Numbered from the stretch's first letter, positions 17,487 through 26,211 are shown. The stretch: DNA of 64,000 bases from Flavobacterium sp. 140616W15 (GCF_003668995.1 NZ_CP033068.1:806001-870000); one strand, 5' to 3'. Numbers and translations are program-made. Notes: generated by a model not told the origin, from the letters alone.

Positions 17487-17960
17487 TTATTGATGATGGT
17501 AAGGTTCGTTTCTTAAAATTGTAAAACCACGATACAGCTGTTCAATAAAAAACAAACGCACCATTTGATGGGAAAATGTCATTAATGAAAGTGAAATTTT
17601 CCCTTGTGCTTTGCTATAAACAGTATCCGAAAATCCGTAAGGTCCACCAATTACAAATACTAAGGTTTTAATACCCGAGTTCATTTTCTTTTGTAATTCT
17701 TCTGAAAAACCTACGCTTGAGAAGTTTTTTCCGTTTTCATCCAATAAAATTAATTGATCTGTTGGCGCTAATTTTGCCAAAATCAATTCCCCTTCTTTTT
17801 CTTTTTGTTGACTCTCAGATAAGTTTTTTACGTTTTTGATGTCAGGAATAATTTCCAAATCAAATTTGATGTAAAAAGACAAACGTTTGGTATAATCGTC
17901 AATTAAAGTTTGAAGCGATTTATTGTCGGTTTTGCCAATGGCAATAAGTTTGATATTCAT
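17487..17960 (-). CDS. rlmH: 23S rRNA (pseudouridine1915-N3)-methyltransferase
   Basis: SPOUT-class methyltransferase that methylates pseudouridine 1915 in helix 69 of 23S rRNA on the assembled ribosome. The 157-aa protein shows the SAM-binding knot: VIGGPYGF (about residues 103-110) and the C-terminal SLSLMTFSHQMVRLFFIEQL followed by RNEPYHHQ. Length and ending are exactly those of the family. It is a single gene, convergent with the broken lipoprotein gene and downstream of the ABM gene. Confidence 0.97.
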   Translation of the reverse strand: MNIKLIAIGKTDNKSLQTLIDDYTKRLSFYIKFDLEIIPDIKNVKNLSESQQKEKEGELILAKLAPTDQLILLDENGKNFSSVGFSEELQKKMNSGIKTLVFVIGGPYGFSDTVYSKAQGKISLSLMTFSHQMVRLFFIEQLYRGFTILRNEPYHHQ

Positions 17961-18077
17961 CCTTAGGAATTATATTTTGTTTTGAGTTTTAAGTTTTGTC
18001 ACTCTCGATAGCTATTGGGATAAAAAAGATTAGACTGATTTTAAATCTTGGCGTAAACCTTTATGGTTAAAAGGTAA

Positions 18078-18380
18078 TTATATTTTATTCTCAAAAACAG
18101 TTTCAAAGTGTTCTACAATAGGAAACGGTTCGTAATAATGATGCAATAGCTTCTTCCACTCAAGATATGCCGTTGATTCTCGAAAACCAATCGTATGATC
18201 TTCGAGATTGCGCCATTCGACCAATAAAAGATACTTATTGGTCTGTTCTATGCATTTTTTAAGACTGTGTCCTAAATAGCCTTCAATAGAACTAATATAC
18301 TGACTTGCTATAGCAAAATCATTCTCAAAATCCTTTTCTTGGTCTTTTTTTACAAATAAAATCGCCGCTTCTTGAATCAT
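18078..18380 (-). CDS. Antibiotic biosynthesis monooxygenase (ABM) domain protein
   Basis: A 100-aa single-domain protein of the dimeric ferredoxin-like ABM fold (IQEAAILFVKKDQEKDFE start; YLLLVEWRNLEDHTIGFRES centre). Members include small cofactor-free oxygenases and haem-degrading proteins; the true role here is unknown. It begins 2 bases after the adenosine deaminase stop and is almost certainly cotranscribed with it. A fragment near 18005-18025 downstream (CGATAGCTATTGGGA) resembles the inner palindrome of the intergenic repeat. Confidence 0.75.
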   Translation of the reverse strand: MIQEAAILFVKKDQEKDFENDFAIASQYISSIEGYLGHSLKKCIEQTNKYLLLVEWRNLEDHTIGFRESTAYLEWKKLLHHYYEPFPIVEHFETVFENKI

Positions 18381-18382
18381 AT

Positions 18383-19801
18383 TTATTTCTCTGAAAATTT
18401 AGCTTCAAAAGTTTTAAATCTAGCATCAAGGTCTTTTAGCAATTGTTTTTTAACTGTATTATCCTGAATGAAACTATAATTAATACTATTGTAAACATAT
18501 TGTTTGATAGTTGCATAAGAAACATCCTGATATCTGCTTGCTAATAAAACGTATTGCTCCGTCATGTTTGTTCTTAAAATTCCAGCATCGTCAGTACTAA
18601 TCACAATTGGAACATTAAATTCTTTGTACAATGTAAAAGGATGACGAGCATTTTTAACTTTCAAAATAAACTCATTACTTACTAAGTTAATCTCAATCGG
18701 AATATTATTCTTTGCCATGTAACGCAATAAGTCGTACGAGTTTTCTTCGTAAGCGATATCTACACCATGACCAATTCTGTTTGCTCCTGCAGTATGTATT
18801 GCTGCAGTAATATGCCATGTTAACTCTTCTGGCTGAACCAATCCTAATGTAAGTTCACCAGCATGAAGTGTATATTTTACATCAGGAAAACGAGAATGGC
18901 AGTATTTAAACATTACCATGTGTAACCAATAATCTTTCATAGAAGTTTCGCCATGTTCTGGAGAAACGATATTTACACCTGCTACAAGTTTACTTTTGTC
19001 AGCAGAGATAAAGGCAATCATAAGATTTTTGAACAAATCGACAGGTTCCATAAAACGCAACACGAAGTTTTGATAACGCATTGTAAAATTAGCATCGTCG
19101 ATTTTAAGGTCCTTATGTAATTTTGCTATGAAATTAGTATTGAAATCCTCAGCGTATTTTACAGCATTTTTGTCTTGTAATGATTTATAAAGTAAATCTA
19201 AAGATTTGAAAAGTGCTTTTTCATCTTTTTGAGCAGCTACTTGTCTTAGTTTAGTATTAAAATCAGCTAAATCATCCACATTCATATCACAAGGAATGGT
19301 GTTTAATTGTGTTTCGATATAGCTTACATTCTCTTTAATTGCTCTGTTTTTAAGCTCTAGCATACCTTCAGCAAAATGACCGTCGATAGTTGGAGAGAAT
19401 TTTTCGAAAGAGTCAAAAAACAAATCATCAGAAGGAACAGATATTCCATTATAGTCTTTAACAGACCAAGTTTGCATGATTTGTTGCTTGTAATATTCTA
19501 GTTTTCCTTTGTTTTTAAGTGAAGAAAAAGTTTCCCAATTTCCATTTGCAGGTTTTGTTTTTAAAACTTGCATTGTTTCTAAATTTAAAAAGAAATCTTG
19601 TGAAATTGCTCTTTCTAGTAAAGGTTCTGCATAGATAGAACCAGAGAAATGATGATGTAAATCACCGCCTTTTGGCATTTGAGAAAAGAAAGCAGTTAGT
19701 GCCGCTTCGTTGTTTCTAATTTTATCTAAATAAGTTGCTGTTGATTGAGAAAAGCTAATCTGAGCTATAAGAAAACAGAAAATTGTAATTATCCTTGTCA
19801 T
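18383..19801 (-). CDS. Exported adenosine deaminase
   Basis: A 472-aa metal-dependent deaminase with a signal peptide (residues 1-18, ISFSQ). It converts adenosine (or deoxyadenosine) to inosine, here probably in the periplasm or outside. The zinc ligands and catalytic residues are visible: GGDLHHHFSGS (about residues 46-56; HxH), TLHAGEL (about 313-319; His and the catalytic Glu), RIGHGVDI (about 340-347; catalytic His) and STDDAGI (about 408-414; zinc Asp). Its length and export are closer to the ADGF/CECR1-like branch than to the 330-aa cytoplasmic enzyme. It leads an operon with the ABM gene. A -7 element lies 22 bases upstream. Confidence 0.93.
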   Translation of the reverse strand: MTRIITIFCFLIAQISFSQSTATYLDKIRNNEAALTAFFSQMPKGGDLHHHFSGSIYAEPLLERAISQDFFLNLETMQVLKTKPANGNWETFSSLKNKGKLEYYKQQIMQTWSVKDYNGISVPSDDLFFDSFEKFSPTIDGHFAEGMLELKNRAIKENVSYIETQLNTIPCDMNVDDLADFNTKLRQVAAQKDEKALFKSLDLLYKSLQDKNAVKYAEDFNTNFIAKLHKDLKIDDANFTMRYQNFVLRFMEPVDLFKNLMIAFISADKSKLVAGVNIVSPEHGETSMKDYWLHMVMFKYCHSRFPDVKYTLHAGELTLGLVQPEELTWHITAAIHTAGANRIGHGVDIAYEENSYDLLRYMAKNNIPIEINLVSNEFILKVKNARHPFTLYKEFNVPIVISTDDAGILRTNMTEQYVLLASRYQDVSYATIKQYVYNSINYSFIQDNTVKKQLLKDLDARFKTFEAKFSEK

Positions 19802-19822
19802 AGTCTAGGTTTAAATTACATG

Positions 19823-19830
19823 CAAATATA
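19823..19830 (-). promoter_or_regulatory. -7 promoter element before the adenosine deaminase gene
   Basis: The minus strand reads TATATTTG, an exact TAnnTTTG, 21 bases before the start. The -33 element is weak. Confidence 0.4.
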
Positions 19831-19917
19831 ATTGATTAGGAGGACATTTGAAAATATAGATGTAAATTGGTTTGTGAATCATTATTTTAAGTAACTTAAT
19901 TCATGATAATATTATAA

Positions 19918-19945
19918 AAAAAGACGCACTGTTGTGCGTCTTTAC
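19918..19945 (-). terminator. Terminator hairpin
   Basis: Stem AAAGACGCAC / GTGCGTCTTT with loop TGTT. It lies about 290 bases downstream of the GNAT gene on the minus strand. The intervening bases 19946-20229 have no coding frame; they include a segment (GCCTTTGTATCTTTGCACC, about 20181-20220) of a common flavobacterial intergenic motif type. Confidence 0.65.
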
Positions 19946-20229
19946 AGAAACTTTTTTAAAAAAATAGAAGGCGGATGAAACGGGTTTACTTAGTAAAGAA
20001 GCAGATAAAAACAGATTTTTAAAATGACAATGAGAAAAAAAACGTTTTATCCGTGTTCTCGCCAAAGGCGAATCTGTATCATCCACGTTCCAAATTATGT
20101 GCAATTAGAACTCAGCATTGCTCTACGATTCCGTTTAGTCTGACAAGATTGTGACTTAGAAATTCAACATTCTTGAAGCCCAAAGCCTTTGTATCTTTGC
20201 ACCTCAGAGCCTTTGCGCCTAAAAAAAAA

Positions 20230-20514
20230 TTAGTGAAATAAGACGTCCTTTATATCGTCTGTTTTATCAAATACGCTTTTTGCAAATGGACAAAGGGGAA
20301 TGATTTTTAGATTGTTTTCGCGAGCATATGTTACTGCTGCCATAACTAATTTTTTCCCAACACCTTTACCGTTAAAATCGGGATTTACTTCGGTGTGGTC
20401 AATTATAAATTTAGTGTCTCCAGCCCAAGTATAGGTCATTCTTCCACCTTCTTTTCCGTCTTCTACTGCTTTATAATATCCTTTTCTACCTTCGTTTATT
20501 TGTTCTATTTCCAT
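20230..20514 (-). CDS. Small GNAT-family N-acetyltransferase (YjdJ/Gtn-like)
   Basis: A 94-aa compact GNAT-fold protein. I take the ATG at 20514 (MEIEQINEGRKGYY), 5 bases after the OsmC gene, rather than the upstream ATG that would overlap it. The acetyl-CoA pyrophosphate loop is present as VNPDFNGKGVGKKLV (about residues 46-60), followed by ARENNLKIIPLCPFAKSVF, the hallmark of this short family (COG2388). These act on unknown small or protein substrates. It is the last gene of the pirin-pirin-OsmC-GNAT operon. Confidence 0.88.
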   Translation of the reverse strand: MEIEQINEGRKGYYKAVEDGKEGGRMTYTWAGDTKFIIDHTEVNPDFNGKGVGKKLVMAAVTYARENNLKIIPLCPFAKSVFDKTDDIKDVLFH

Positions 20515-20519
20515 GATGT

Positions 20520-20915
20520 TTAGTCTAAAGTGGTTTGTATTTGTATCGTGTTTGTTAGGGTTTTGTGAATCGGGCAACTATTGGCAATTTTTAAAAGTCT
20601 TTCTTTTTGAGATTCATCTACATTTCCTATTATCTCTATTTTGCGACTTAATAAGGAAACGTTTTGTTCTGTGTTTTTCTCAAAATCTACCGAAATATTA
20701 ATTTCTGTAACATCCCATTGTTTACGGTCGATGTACATACGCAATGTAATCAAGGTGCAAGAGGCTAATGCAGATGCCAATAATTCGGAAGGGGAGAAGC
20801 CTAAATTTTTTCCTCCAACTTCTTGTGGTTCATCGGCGATAACAATATTACCACTTGCCGATTTTATTTCTGTCCGATATTTTCTTGTGTCAATGCTTGC
20901 TGTTATTGTATTCAT
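20520..20915 (-). CDS. OsmC-family protein (second type)
   Basis: A 131-aa OsmC/Ohr-fold protein with start chosen at 20915 (MNTITASIDTRKYRTEI), 4 bases after the pirin stop. Cysteines sit in ALASCTLITL and IANSCPIHKT, the paired redox cysteines of the family. The GGKNLGFSPSELLASALASC motif is that of the YhfA-like branch, different from the gene at 6292. Its place in a pirin operon suggests a role in peroxide or electrophile defence. Confidence 0.9.
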   Translation of the reverse strand: MNTITASIDTRKYRTEIKSASGNIVIADEPQEVGGKNLGFSPSELLASALASCTLITLRMYIDRKQWDVTEINISVDFEKNTEQNVSLLSRKIEIIGNVDESQKERLLKIANSCPIHKTLTNTIQIQTTLD

Positions 20916-20919
20916 AAAT

Positions 20920-21801
20920 TTATCGTATTTGTGGTTGTGGCAAAGGAACAAATTCGGTTTCGCCAGGAACTTTAGGGAAAGTCTGAGCTGTCCAGTCTCG
21001 TTTTGCTTTTTCTATTAGCTCTTTGTCTGAGGAAACGAAATTCCAAAAAATAAAATGTTCTTCAGGAAAAGGAGTTCCTCCAAATATATAAACGGTAGTA
21101 TTGGCTGCGATTTCAAATTCGCATAACGTACTGTCGTTAGCGATCAGGATTTGTTTTGGATCGTAAGTATGTTCGCCACTTTTTATGCTTCCTTCTAAAA
21201 TATACAATCCGCTTTCGCCAAATAAATCCTTTCCGATGTTTATTTTTTGAGCTGTTGTACTTTTGATTTCAATAAAATAAAGCGGACTATATACTGGTAC
21301 TGGCGATTTTTTTCCAAAAGCTTCTCCTGCTATTAGTTTATAAGAGACACCATCTTTCTCCCAAGCTGGAATATCATCAGCTTCGACATGTACAAAGTTA
21401 GGATCCATTTGCTCCAATTCTTTAGGCAGTGCTACCCAAATTTGTAAACCATGAAGCATCTTGTCTGTTTTGCGTAAATATTCGGGTGTTCTCTCAGAAT
21501 GTACAATTCCTTTTCCTGCAGTCATCCAGTTTACAGCTCCAGGCTTAATCTCCATTTCGGTTCCTAAACTGTCTTTGTGCATGATACTCCCTTCAAACAA
21601 AAAGGTAAGTGTCGATAACCCGATGTGCGGATGTGGCGGAACATCCATGTTTTCATGGTCGCTTAAATGTGCTGGTCCCATATGATCGATAAATACAAAT
21701 GGTCCAACGGCTCTTTTCTCACGGAAAGGCAATAATCTACCAACCATAAAATTACCAATATTGGCAGCGCGTTCTTCAATAATTAGATTTACGTTTGACA
21801 T
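20920..21801 (-). CDS. Pirin-family protein
   Basis: A 293-aa bicupin. The N-terminal cupin keeps the iron-binding cluster DVPPHPHIGLSTLTFLFEG (about residues 54-72) with later HSERTP; the C-terminal domain is the degenerate pirin-C cupin (YILEGSIKSGEHTYDPKQIL). Pirins are iron proteins; bacterial ones can act as quercetin dioxygenases or redox-linked regulators. It lies 15 bases after another pirin gene; the two are diverged paralogs, not a recent duplicate. Confidence 0.92.
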   Translation of the reverse strand: MSNVNLIIEERAANIGNFMVGRLLPFREKRAVGPFVFIDHMGPAHLSDHENMDVPPHPHIGLSTLTFLFEGSIMHKDSLGTEMEIKPGAVNWMTAGKGIVHSERTPEYLRKTDKMLHGLQIWVALPKELEQMDPNFVHVEADDIPAWEKDGVSYKLIAGEAFGKKSPVPVYSPLYFIEIKSTTAQKINIGKDLFGESGLYILEGSIKSGEHTYDPKQILIANDSTLCEFEIAANTTVYIFGGTPFPEEHFIFWNFVSSDKELIEKAKRDWTAQTFPKVPGETEFVPLPQPQIR

Positions 21802-21816
21802 GTTATATTTTTAAAA

Positions 21817-22695
21817 TTAATCTTCTAATGTTCCAAATTTACCATTATTGTAGTCATCCACAGCCTGAATTAATTCTTCGTGTGTGTTCATTACAAAAGG
21901 CCCGTGAGTAGCAATTGGTTCGTTAATTGGCTCACCGCTTAAAATTAATACGATACTATTTTCTTGTGCCTCGATATGAAAATCTTCACCTTCATTTTTA
22001 AATAAAACTAAATGATCAGTTGGCACATTTGTATCATCATTTACAGTAATACTTCCTTCTATAACCAATAAAGCTGTGTTGTAAGTTGCAGGAAAATTAA
22101 ATGTTGCTTTTCCGCCTTTAAGTAATCTTGCGTTAAGCAAATGCAAAGGGGTAAAGGTAGATGCTGTTCCTTTTACCTCTTTGTATTCTCCAGCGATTAC
22201 TTCGATATGACCGCCATTTTCAGGAAGTTCGTATTTACTAATTTCATCATTGGTGATACCTTGGTATTTAGGTTTCGACATTTTATCTTTTGCAGGTAAG
22301 TTTACCCAAAGTTGTACCATTTGGAAATCACCTCCAGTTTTACTGAAGTTTTCTTCGTGATATTCTTTGTGCAAAACTCCCGAAGCTGCTGTCATCCATT
22401 GTACGTCGCCTTCACCAATTACTCCACCGCCTCCGCTACTGTCATGATGGGCTACTTTGCCTTTGTAGGCAATTGTTACCGTTTCGAAACCACGATGCGG
22501 ATGCACGCCAACTCCCTTTGGAGTATTTGTAGGTGGGAAATAAAACTTTGAATTATAATCGAGCATGATAAATGGACTCATGCGTTTCATACTTAATTGT
22601 GGTACACTTGGAATAAAATTATGTACTCTAAATCCATCACCAACAAAATGTGGTTGTCTTGGAGCTACTACTATTTCTATATTTTTAGTTTTCAT
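21817..22695 (-). CDS. Pirin-family protein
   Basis: A 292-aa bicupin and first gene of the operon. The iron ligands are in GVGVHPHRGFETVTIAYKG (about residues 61-79), with EGDVQWMTAASGVLHKEYH supplying further His and Glu. The C-terminal half has a pirin-C domain with LLVIEGSITVNDDT. It has its own promoter element at 22719-22726. The operon pirin-pirin-OsmC-GNAT ends at 20230 and marks the left border of the accessory island. Confidence 0.92.
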   Translation of the reverse strand: MKTKNIEIVVAPRQPHFVGDGFRVHNFIPSVPQLSMKRMSPFIMLDYNSKFYFPPTNTPKGVGVHPHRGFETVTIAYKGKVAHHDSSGGGGVIGEGDVQWMTAASGVLHKEYHEENFSKTGGDFQMVQLWVNLPAKDKMSKPKYQGITNDEISKYELPENGGHIEVIAGEYKEVKGTASTFTPLHLLNARLLKGGKATFNFPATYNTALLVIEGSITVNDDTNVPTDHLVLFKNEGEDFHIEAQENSIVLILSGEPINEPIATHGPFVMNTHEELIQAVDDYNNGKFGTLED

Positions 22696-22718
22696 AATGC
22701 TTTTGTTTAATTGTTATA

Positions 22719-22726
22719 CAAAGTTA
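22719..22726 (-). promoter_or_regulatory. -7 promoter element of the pirin operon
   Basis: The minus strand reads TAACTTTG, an exact TAnnTTTG, 23 bases before the start. At the 19-base spacing the -33 position has GTT rather than TTG, so it is a weak match there. Confidence 0.45.
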
Positions 22727-22773
22727 CTCTCATTATGAAAAATGTAACTTAATGTAGATTAAGAAGTGAGTTA

Positions 22774-23027
22774 CCATAAAAGTAAGGATTATTTTTAAAT
22801 AGTATAAAAACACCCTTAAATTAACTTTGGTTTTCAGGATGTATATTTTTTGGCTAGTAATTATGGCTTATTTGTAGTTTAAACCATTTAGGGAAAGCCT
22901 AACTTGTATCAACAAGTTCCTTTATTGTGGCTTAAATTGTGGGTTGGAAAGATTATTTTATAGACATTGTTTAATAATCTTTGTAGACACGGAAAAGGAT
23001 TTTCTGTGTTATTGTTGTGTTGGGATA
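22774..23027. repeat. Direct repeat R2, copy 1
   Basis: A 254-bp non-coding block, nearly identical to 23563-23819. It contains three stacked hairpins: AACTTGTATCAACAAGTT (22901-22918), GATTATTTTATAGACATTGTTTAATAATC (about 22951-22979), and CGGAAAAGGATTTTCTG (about 22990-23007). A third, partial copy is at 35726-35797. It sits directly downstream of the small gene 23045-23386 and is the island's left edge. Confidence 0.85.
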
Positions 23028-23044
23028 TCTAAATAGTCGAGGTA

Positions 23045-23386
23045 TTATAAATTTCTAAATGATAACCATTCTTGTAAGAGTATTTTAAAATCATTCAAAT
23101 GGATTGTTTGATAGCCATCAATTGAAAAATAAGGACTAGAAAAAACCACATCAAATACTGAAAATTCTTCTGCACTATTAAGAAAATCTAAATCATATGG
23201 TTGGTTATTTTGTATTAAATTAATTGTGTTTATTAAATCAATAATGACAATTTTAGGCAATACTTGAATAAAGTTTAATTTTTTGTATTCACCAAGTGCA
23301 TTGCTTGAATCTAAAATATATCCGATTTCATTAAAGGGGCCTATTTTTTTATAAAATTTTAAATTTAATTCATCTTGTTTTTTCAT
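23045..23386 (-). CDS. Hypothetical small protein, candidate immunity protein
   Basis: A 113-aa soluble protein with no signal peptide; I do not recognise the family. It is acidic and Leu/Ile-rich, with segments LNFIQVLPKIVIIDLINTI and HLNDFKILLQEWLSF that predict alpha/beta packing. It starts 12 bases after the stop of a truncated C-terminal fragment (23399-23566) and is followed by repeat R2. That placement is how immunity genes sit behind contact-toxin tips, so I infer immunity, without direct evidence. Confidence 0.5.
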   Translation of the reverse strand: MKKQDELNLKFYKKIGPFNEIGYILDSSNALGEYKKLNFIQVLPKIVIIDLINTINLIQNNQPYDLDFLNSAEEFSVFDVVFSSPYFSIDGYQTIHLNDFKILLQEWLSFRNL

Positions 23387-23398
23387 GCTCTTTGTATT

Positions 23399-23566
23399 TT
23401 AAGGGGCATATTGTTTAACAATTGTCATCAAAGATAAATGATCTGTTTGTAATCTTTCTGTAACAGGATCTAATTGATGACTTCTGTGTATAAATTCAAT
23501 TTTTGTACCATCAGAAAATATGGAACGATATGTTGTTGTTGTACTAACATCATAATTTGTTCCCAT
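23399..23566 (-). pseudogene. Truncated C-terminal effector fragment
   Basis: Open frame of 55 codons (…YRSIFSDGTKIEFIHRS… to IVKQYAP) whose 5' end is cut exactly where repeat R2 begins; the only ATG is provided by the R2 edge. There is no signal or domain start, so this looks like the tail of a longer protein left behind after recombination. The next gene downstream begins 12 bases later. Confidence 0.5.
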
Positions 23567-23819
23567 AAAAGTAAGGATTATTTTTAAATAGTATAAGAAC
23601 ACCTTTAAATTAACTTTGGTTTTCAGGATGTATATTTTTTGGCTAATAATTATGGCTTATTTGTAGTTTAAACCATTTAGTGAAAGCCTAGGAACTTGTA
23701 TAAACAAGTTCTTTTATTGTGGCTTAAATTGTGGGTTGGAAAGATTATTTAATAGACATTGTTTAATAATCTTTGTAGATACGGAAAAGGATTTTCTGTG
23801 TTATTGTTGTGTTGGGATA
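23563..23819. repeat. Direct repeat R2, copy 2
   Basis: A 257-bp block, nearly identical to 22774-23027. The first hairpin is more complete here (GAACTTGTATAAACAAGTTC, 23692-23711). Together with copy 1 it brackets the fragment/immunity pair 23045-23566 as a ~790-bp cassette. Confidence 0.85.
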
Positions 23820-23836
23820 CATGATAGGTTAGAATT

Positions 23837-24334
23837 TTATTCTTTTGTAATTCTGTCGAGTTCTTTTAAAAGAGTAGGAATTCTAAATGCACCATGCATG
23901 TTTTTTATAAAGGAAGCCGCAATATCTAAATTAATGCCTATTGATGAAACATAAAGAGGTTTTTTACTTTCACCTCTGAACACTTCTTTTACGGTATTTT
24001 TATTTCTAAAAAATGAAGATTTTGCAACACCGATAACAGAGATTTCTTTACTTAAGCTTTCCCAAGTATAACCACCCAATCCGAACTCCCTATTATTGTC
24101 AACATATACATGTCCATCAATTATAATGGTTTTGATTTCATCTAAATTAACCTTTTTAAGAATGCTCTCAATACAAGGTAATTCTCTTTTGTAAAATTCA
24201 CCTGAAATATATTCCTCTATGCTAGCAATTTGCTCGACAATTATGTTTTGAGGAGTTTCATCTTGCCAATTAAACAAAATAGCTACAATTTTTGCTATGT
24301 TTTCTTTATAATGAACATCTATTGCTAAAATCAT
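23837..24334 (-). CDS. Compact endonuclease V-like protein
   Basis: A 165-aa protein matching the endonuclease V (Nfi) fold. Endonuclease V nicks DNA (or RNA) 3' to deaminated bases such as inosine. The metal-binding acids are in place: Asp6 in AIDVHY, Glu51 in the YISGEFYKRELP equivalent of the family's Y-x-PGF-x-x-x-RE-x-P, and Asp73 in IIIDGHVYV. Also present are IGVAKSSFF (about 101-109) and PLYVSSIGINLDIAASFI (about 126-143). It is 50-60 aa shorter than the ~220-aa enzyme, having lost the N-terminal extension and parts of the HPR loop. It begins 1 base after the stop of the MORN-like gene 24336-24695, so the two form one unit inside the island. It could be a repair enzyme, an effector nuclease or a non-catalytic partner. 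Confidence 0.7.
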   Translation of the reverse strand: MILAIDVHYKENIAKIVAILFNWQDETPQNIIVEQIASIEEYISGEFYKRELPCIESILKKVNLDEIKTIIIDGHVYVDNNREFGLGGYTWESLSKEISVIGVAKSSFFRNKNTVKEVFRGESKKPLYVSSIGINLDIAASFIKNMHGAFRIPTLLKELDRITKE

Positions 24335-24335
24335 T

Positions 24336-24695
24336 CTAGTCTAATTTGTATTTAGATACCATTTTTTGGTAATACCCATCATCTGTTAATTTCCCGCCTC
24401 CAATTTGATTACCATTGAGATCATATTCATAAAAAGCTAAACTAGTTTCTCCAACAGTTAAAGTTGTCCTAATAAGTTGTTCATTTTGATTATATTCATT
24501 ATCCCAGCCCAAATGGCTTCCATTTTTATATTCTTTTTCAAATGCTACGCTACCATTGAGGTTTCTATCTAATACCAAATATCCAGTATAAAAAGTTTCA
24601 TTATATAATATTTTGCGATAGCCATCATCATCCCATCCGCCATACTGCACTTGTGTATCATCTAATCTTAACTTTTCAGATTGTTTTAAGCTCAT
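24336..24695 (-). CDS. MORN/YwqK-like repeat protein
   Basis: A 119-aa soluble protein of degenerate MORN-type repeats (FYTGYLVLDRNLNGSVAFEK, then EYKNGSHLGWDNEYNQNEQL, then FYEYDLNGNQIGGG). Related proteins are annotated as YwqK-family antitoxins or as immunity proteins of polymorphic toxins. It is tightly coupled to the endonuclease V-like gene (1-base gap) and lies 72 bases after the secreted 430-aa protein gene. Function is inferred only from this context. Confidence 0.6.
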   Translation of the reverse strand: MSLKQSEKLRLDDTQVQYGGWDDDGYRKILYNETFYTGYLVLDRNLNGSVAFEKEYKNGSHLGWDNEYNQNEQLIRTTLTVGETSLAFYEYDLNGNQIGGGKLTDDGYYQKMVSKYKLD

Positions 24696-24767
24696 AACTT
24701 TTTTTATTAATTTGACATTATCATTTTAAAATCTTTTGTAATAAAGAAACAGTCAGACACCTTGACT

Positions 24768-26060
24768 TTATTCAAATAAAAAGGTGTAACCTATATACCT
24801 TTGGAGGGTACAGTATGTTTTGTTGTGGAAGTCTGTTGTTTGTTTTTGTGGGTAGAATAATTCTTCATCAAGTATAAAAGAATGTTTCCAACTGGAGTTG
24901 AATTGAGGATTTACTTGCGCAGCAAGATATCTTGGCTCATTTAAATTGTAGTTATCTAGATATAAGTTTTTTATGTTGTAATCCATAAGCAATACTCGAG
25001 AATAATCATTATCATATTTGCTTAAAAATTTATAATTCATTATTTTAGAATCTAATTCTTTAACTTCTAAAGATAATTTTTTATCAAAATCTTTTATTTG
25101 TTCTGTCAATTGATTATTACTGGTCAGATTACGCTCATAGATTTCAAATTCATTGTACTTAAGTTTACCAAATTCAAGGTAAGTTGTATTTCTGATAATT
25201 TTATTTAAGACTGGATCATTTTCTATTCTAAATACTTTTTTACTTTTTTTTCGATAAGGTAGGATATAACAGTTTTTTTTCCAGTCGTATTGATTGTTAT
25301 ATGGTTGGTCATTTTCGCTGAAAAAATCCGTAATTGTATCTTCACTGCCACAAATTGTAGTTCCTAGGAAACTTATTCGAGTTGTGTTTTCTTTAAAGAA
25401 TTGCTTTAAAGATTTATTCTTGTCAATATTGCAAATAATTGAATTTTCTCCAACAGGAGATGAACAATGTTCTAATCCGTAAAATTTTATAAAATACATT
25501 TTAGGAACGAGATCATCAACATATTCTAGCCCATATGGCATTACTAAAGAATCTATTTGAGCTCTAATTTCAGAGTAAGATAAATTAGATGAATTTTTCA
25601 ATAATATTAATATTTTATGATGGTCTAATGTCGATACCCTTTTATGTATAGTATTGATTACAGAATCCTCTCTCTGCCTATTATCAATACTGTCTTTTTT
25701 CCAAATTTTTATATATTCTGTTTCTGTTTCAACAGTTGTTCCTTTTCTAAATAATTTTAAATTGATTTGAGCAGGATTTTTTTTTATTTTAATAACTTGC
25801 GGTTCTTTATTTTTATGATCTACATATATAATTGTGTAGTTGTTGCGGTCGTTGTTTTTAAAATAATAGTACCTGTTTTTTGTATCATATTTAGCTACAA
25901 TCGCAGGGATCTCAAAGCCTTCAAGAGTTACTTTAGCATCATCAATATTTTTTCCAGTCTCAGCATCTTCTACATATATTTTTATAGCATGGGTTGTTTT
26001 TTCCTGAGCTGAGCAGCAAAATGATAATAATGCAAAACAAAGTATTGATAGATGTTTCAT
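24768..26060 (-). CDS. Secreted protein with shared N-terminal module, variant A
   Basis: A 430-aa protein with a signal peptide (residues 1-18, cut near CCSAQ). Residues 19-67 form a carboxypeptidase-regulatory-like beta module (IKIYVEDAETGKNIDDAKVT…YYYF). This part, plus about 35 bp upstream of the start, is almost identical to the gene at 26800-28125. After residue 68 the two proteins have nothing obvious in common. The rest of this one is charged and Asn/Lys/Tyr-rich with Cys pairs (HCSSPVGENSIIC; TTICGSED). I do not recognise the C-terminal region. A common export module with swapped C-termini recalls polymorphic secreted effectors. Confidence 0.65.
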   Translation of the reverse strand: MKHLSILCFALLSFCCSAQEKTTHAIKIYVEDAETGKNIDDAKVTLEGFEIPAIVAKYDTKNRYYYFKNNDRNNYTIIYVDHKNKEPQVIKIKKNPAQINLKLFRKGTTVETETEYIKIWKKDSIDNRQREDSVINTIHKRVSTLDHHKILILLKNSSNLSYSEIRAQIDSLVMPYGLEYVDDLVPKMYFIKFYGLEHCSSPVGENSIICNIDKNKSLKQFFKENTTRISFLGTTICGSEDTITDFFSENDQPYNNQYDWKKNCYILPYRKKSKKVFRIENDPVLNKIIRNTTYLEFGKLKYNEFEIYERNLTSNNQLTEQIKDFDKKLSLEVKELDSKIMNYKFLSKYDNDYSRVLLMDYNIKNLYLDNYNLNEPRYLAAQVNPQFNSSWKHSFILDEELFYPQKQTTDFHNKTYCTLQRYIGYTFLFE

Positions 26061-26211
26061 TGTAGGTAGATTAAATTTTGGTTAAAAAAGGTTTTACACT
26101 AAGTAATTTTTTAAGTTCTGAAGTTATCGGAATGCAAAGAACTTCATATAAAGTGGTTCGGGAAACTTCGCACAGCAATTGCGAACGCTTTGTGGATCGA
26201 GATGTAGATAA

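Noticed and set aside
19901..20104. 67-codon minus-strand ORF
   Set aside because: It begins and ends in a terminator/intergenic region and has no protein-like composition.
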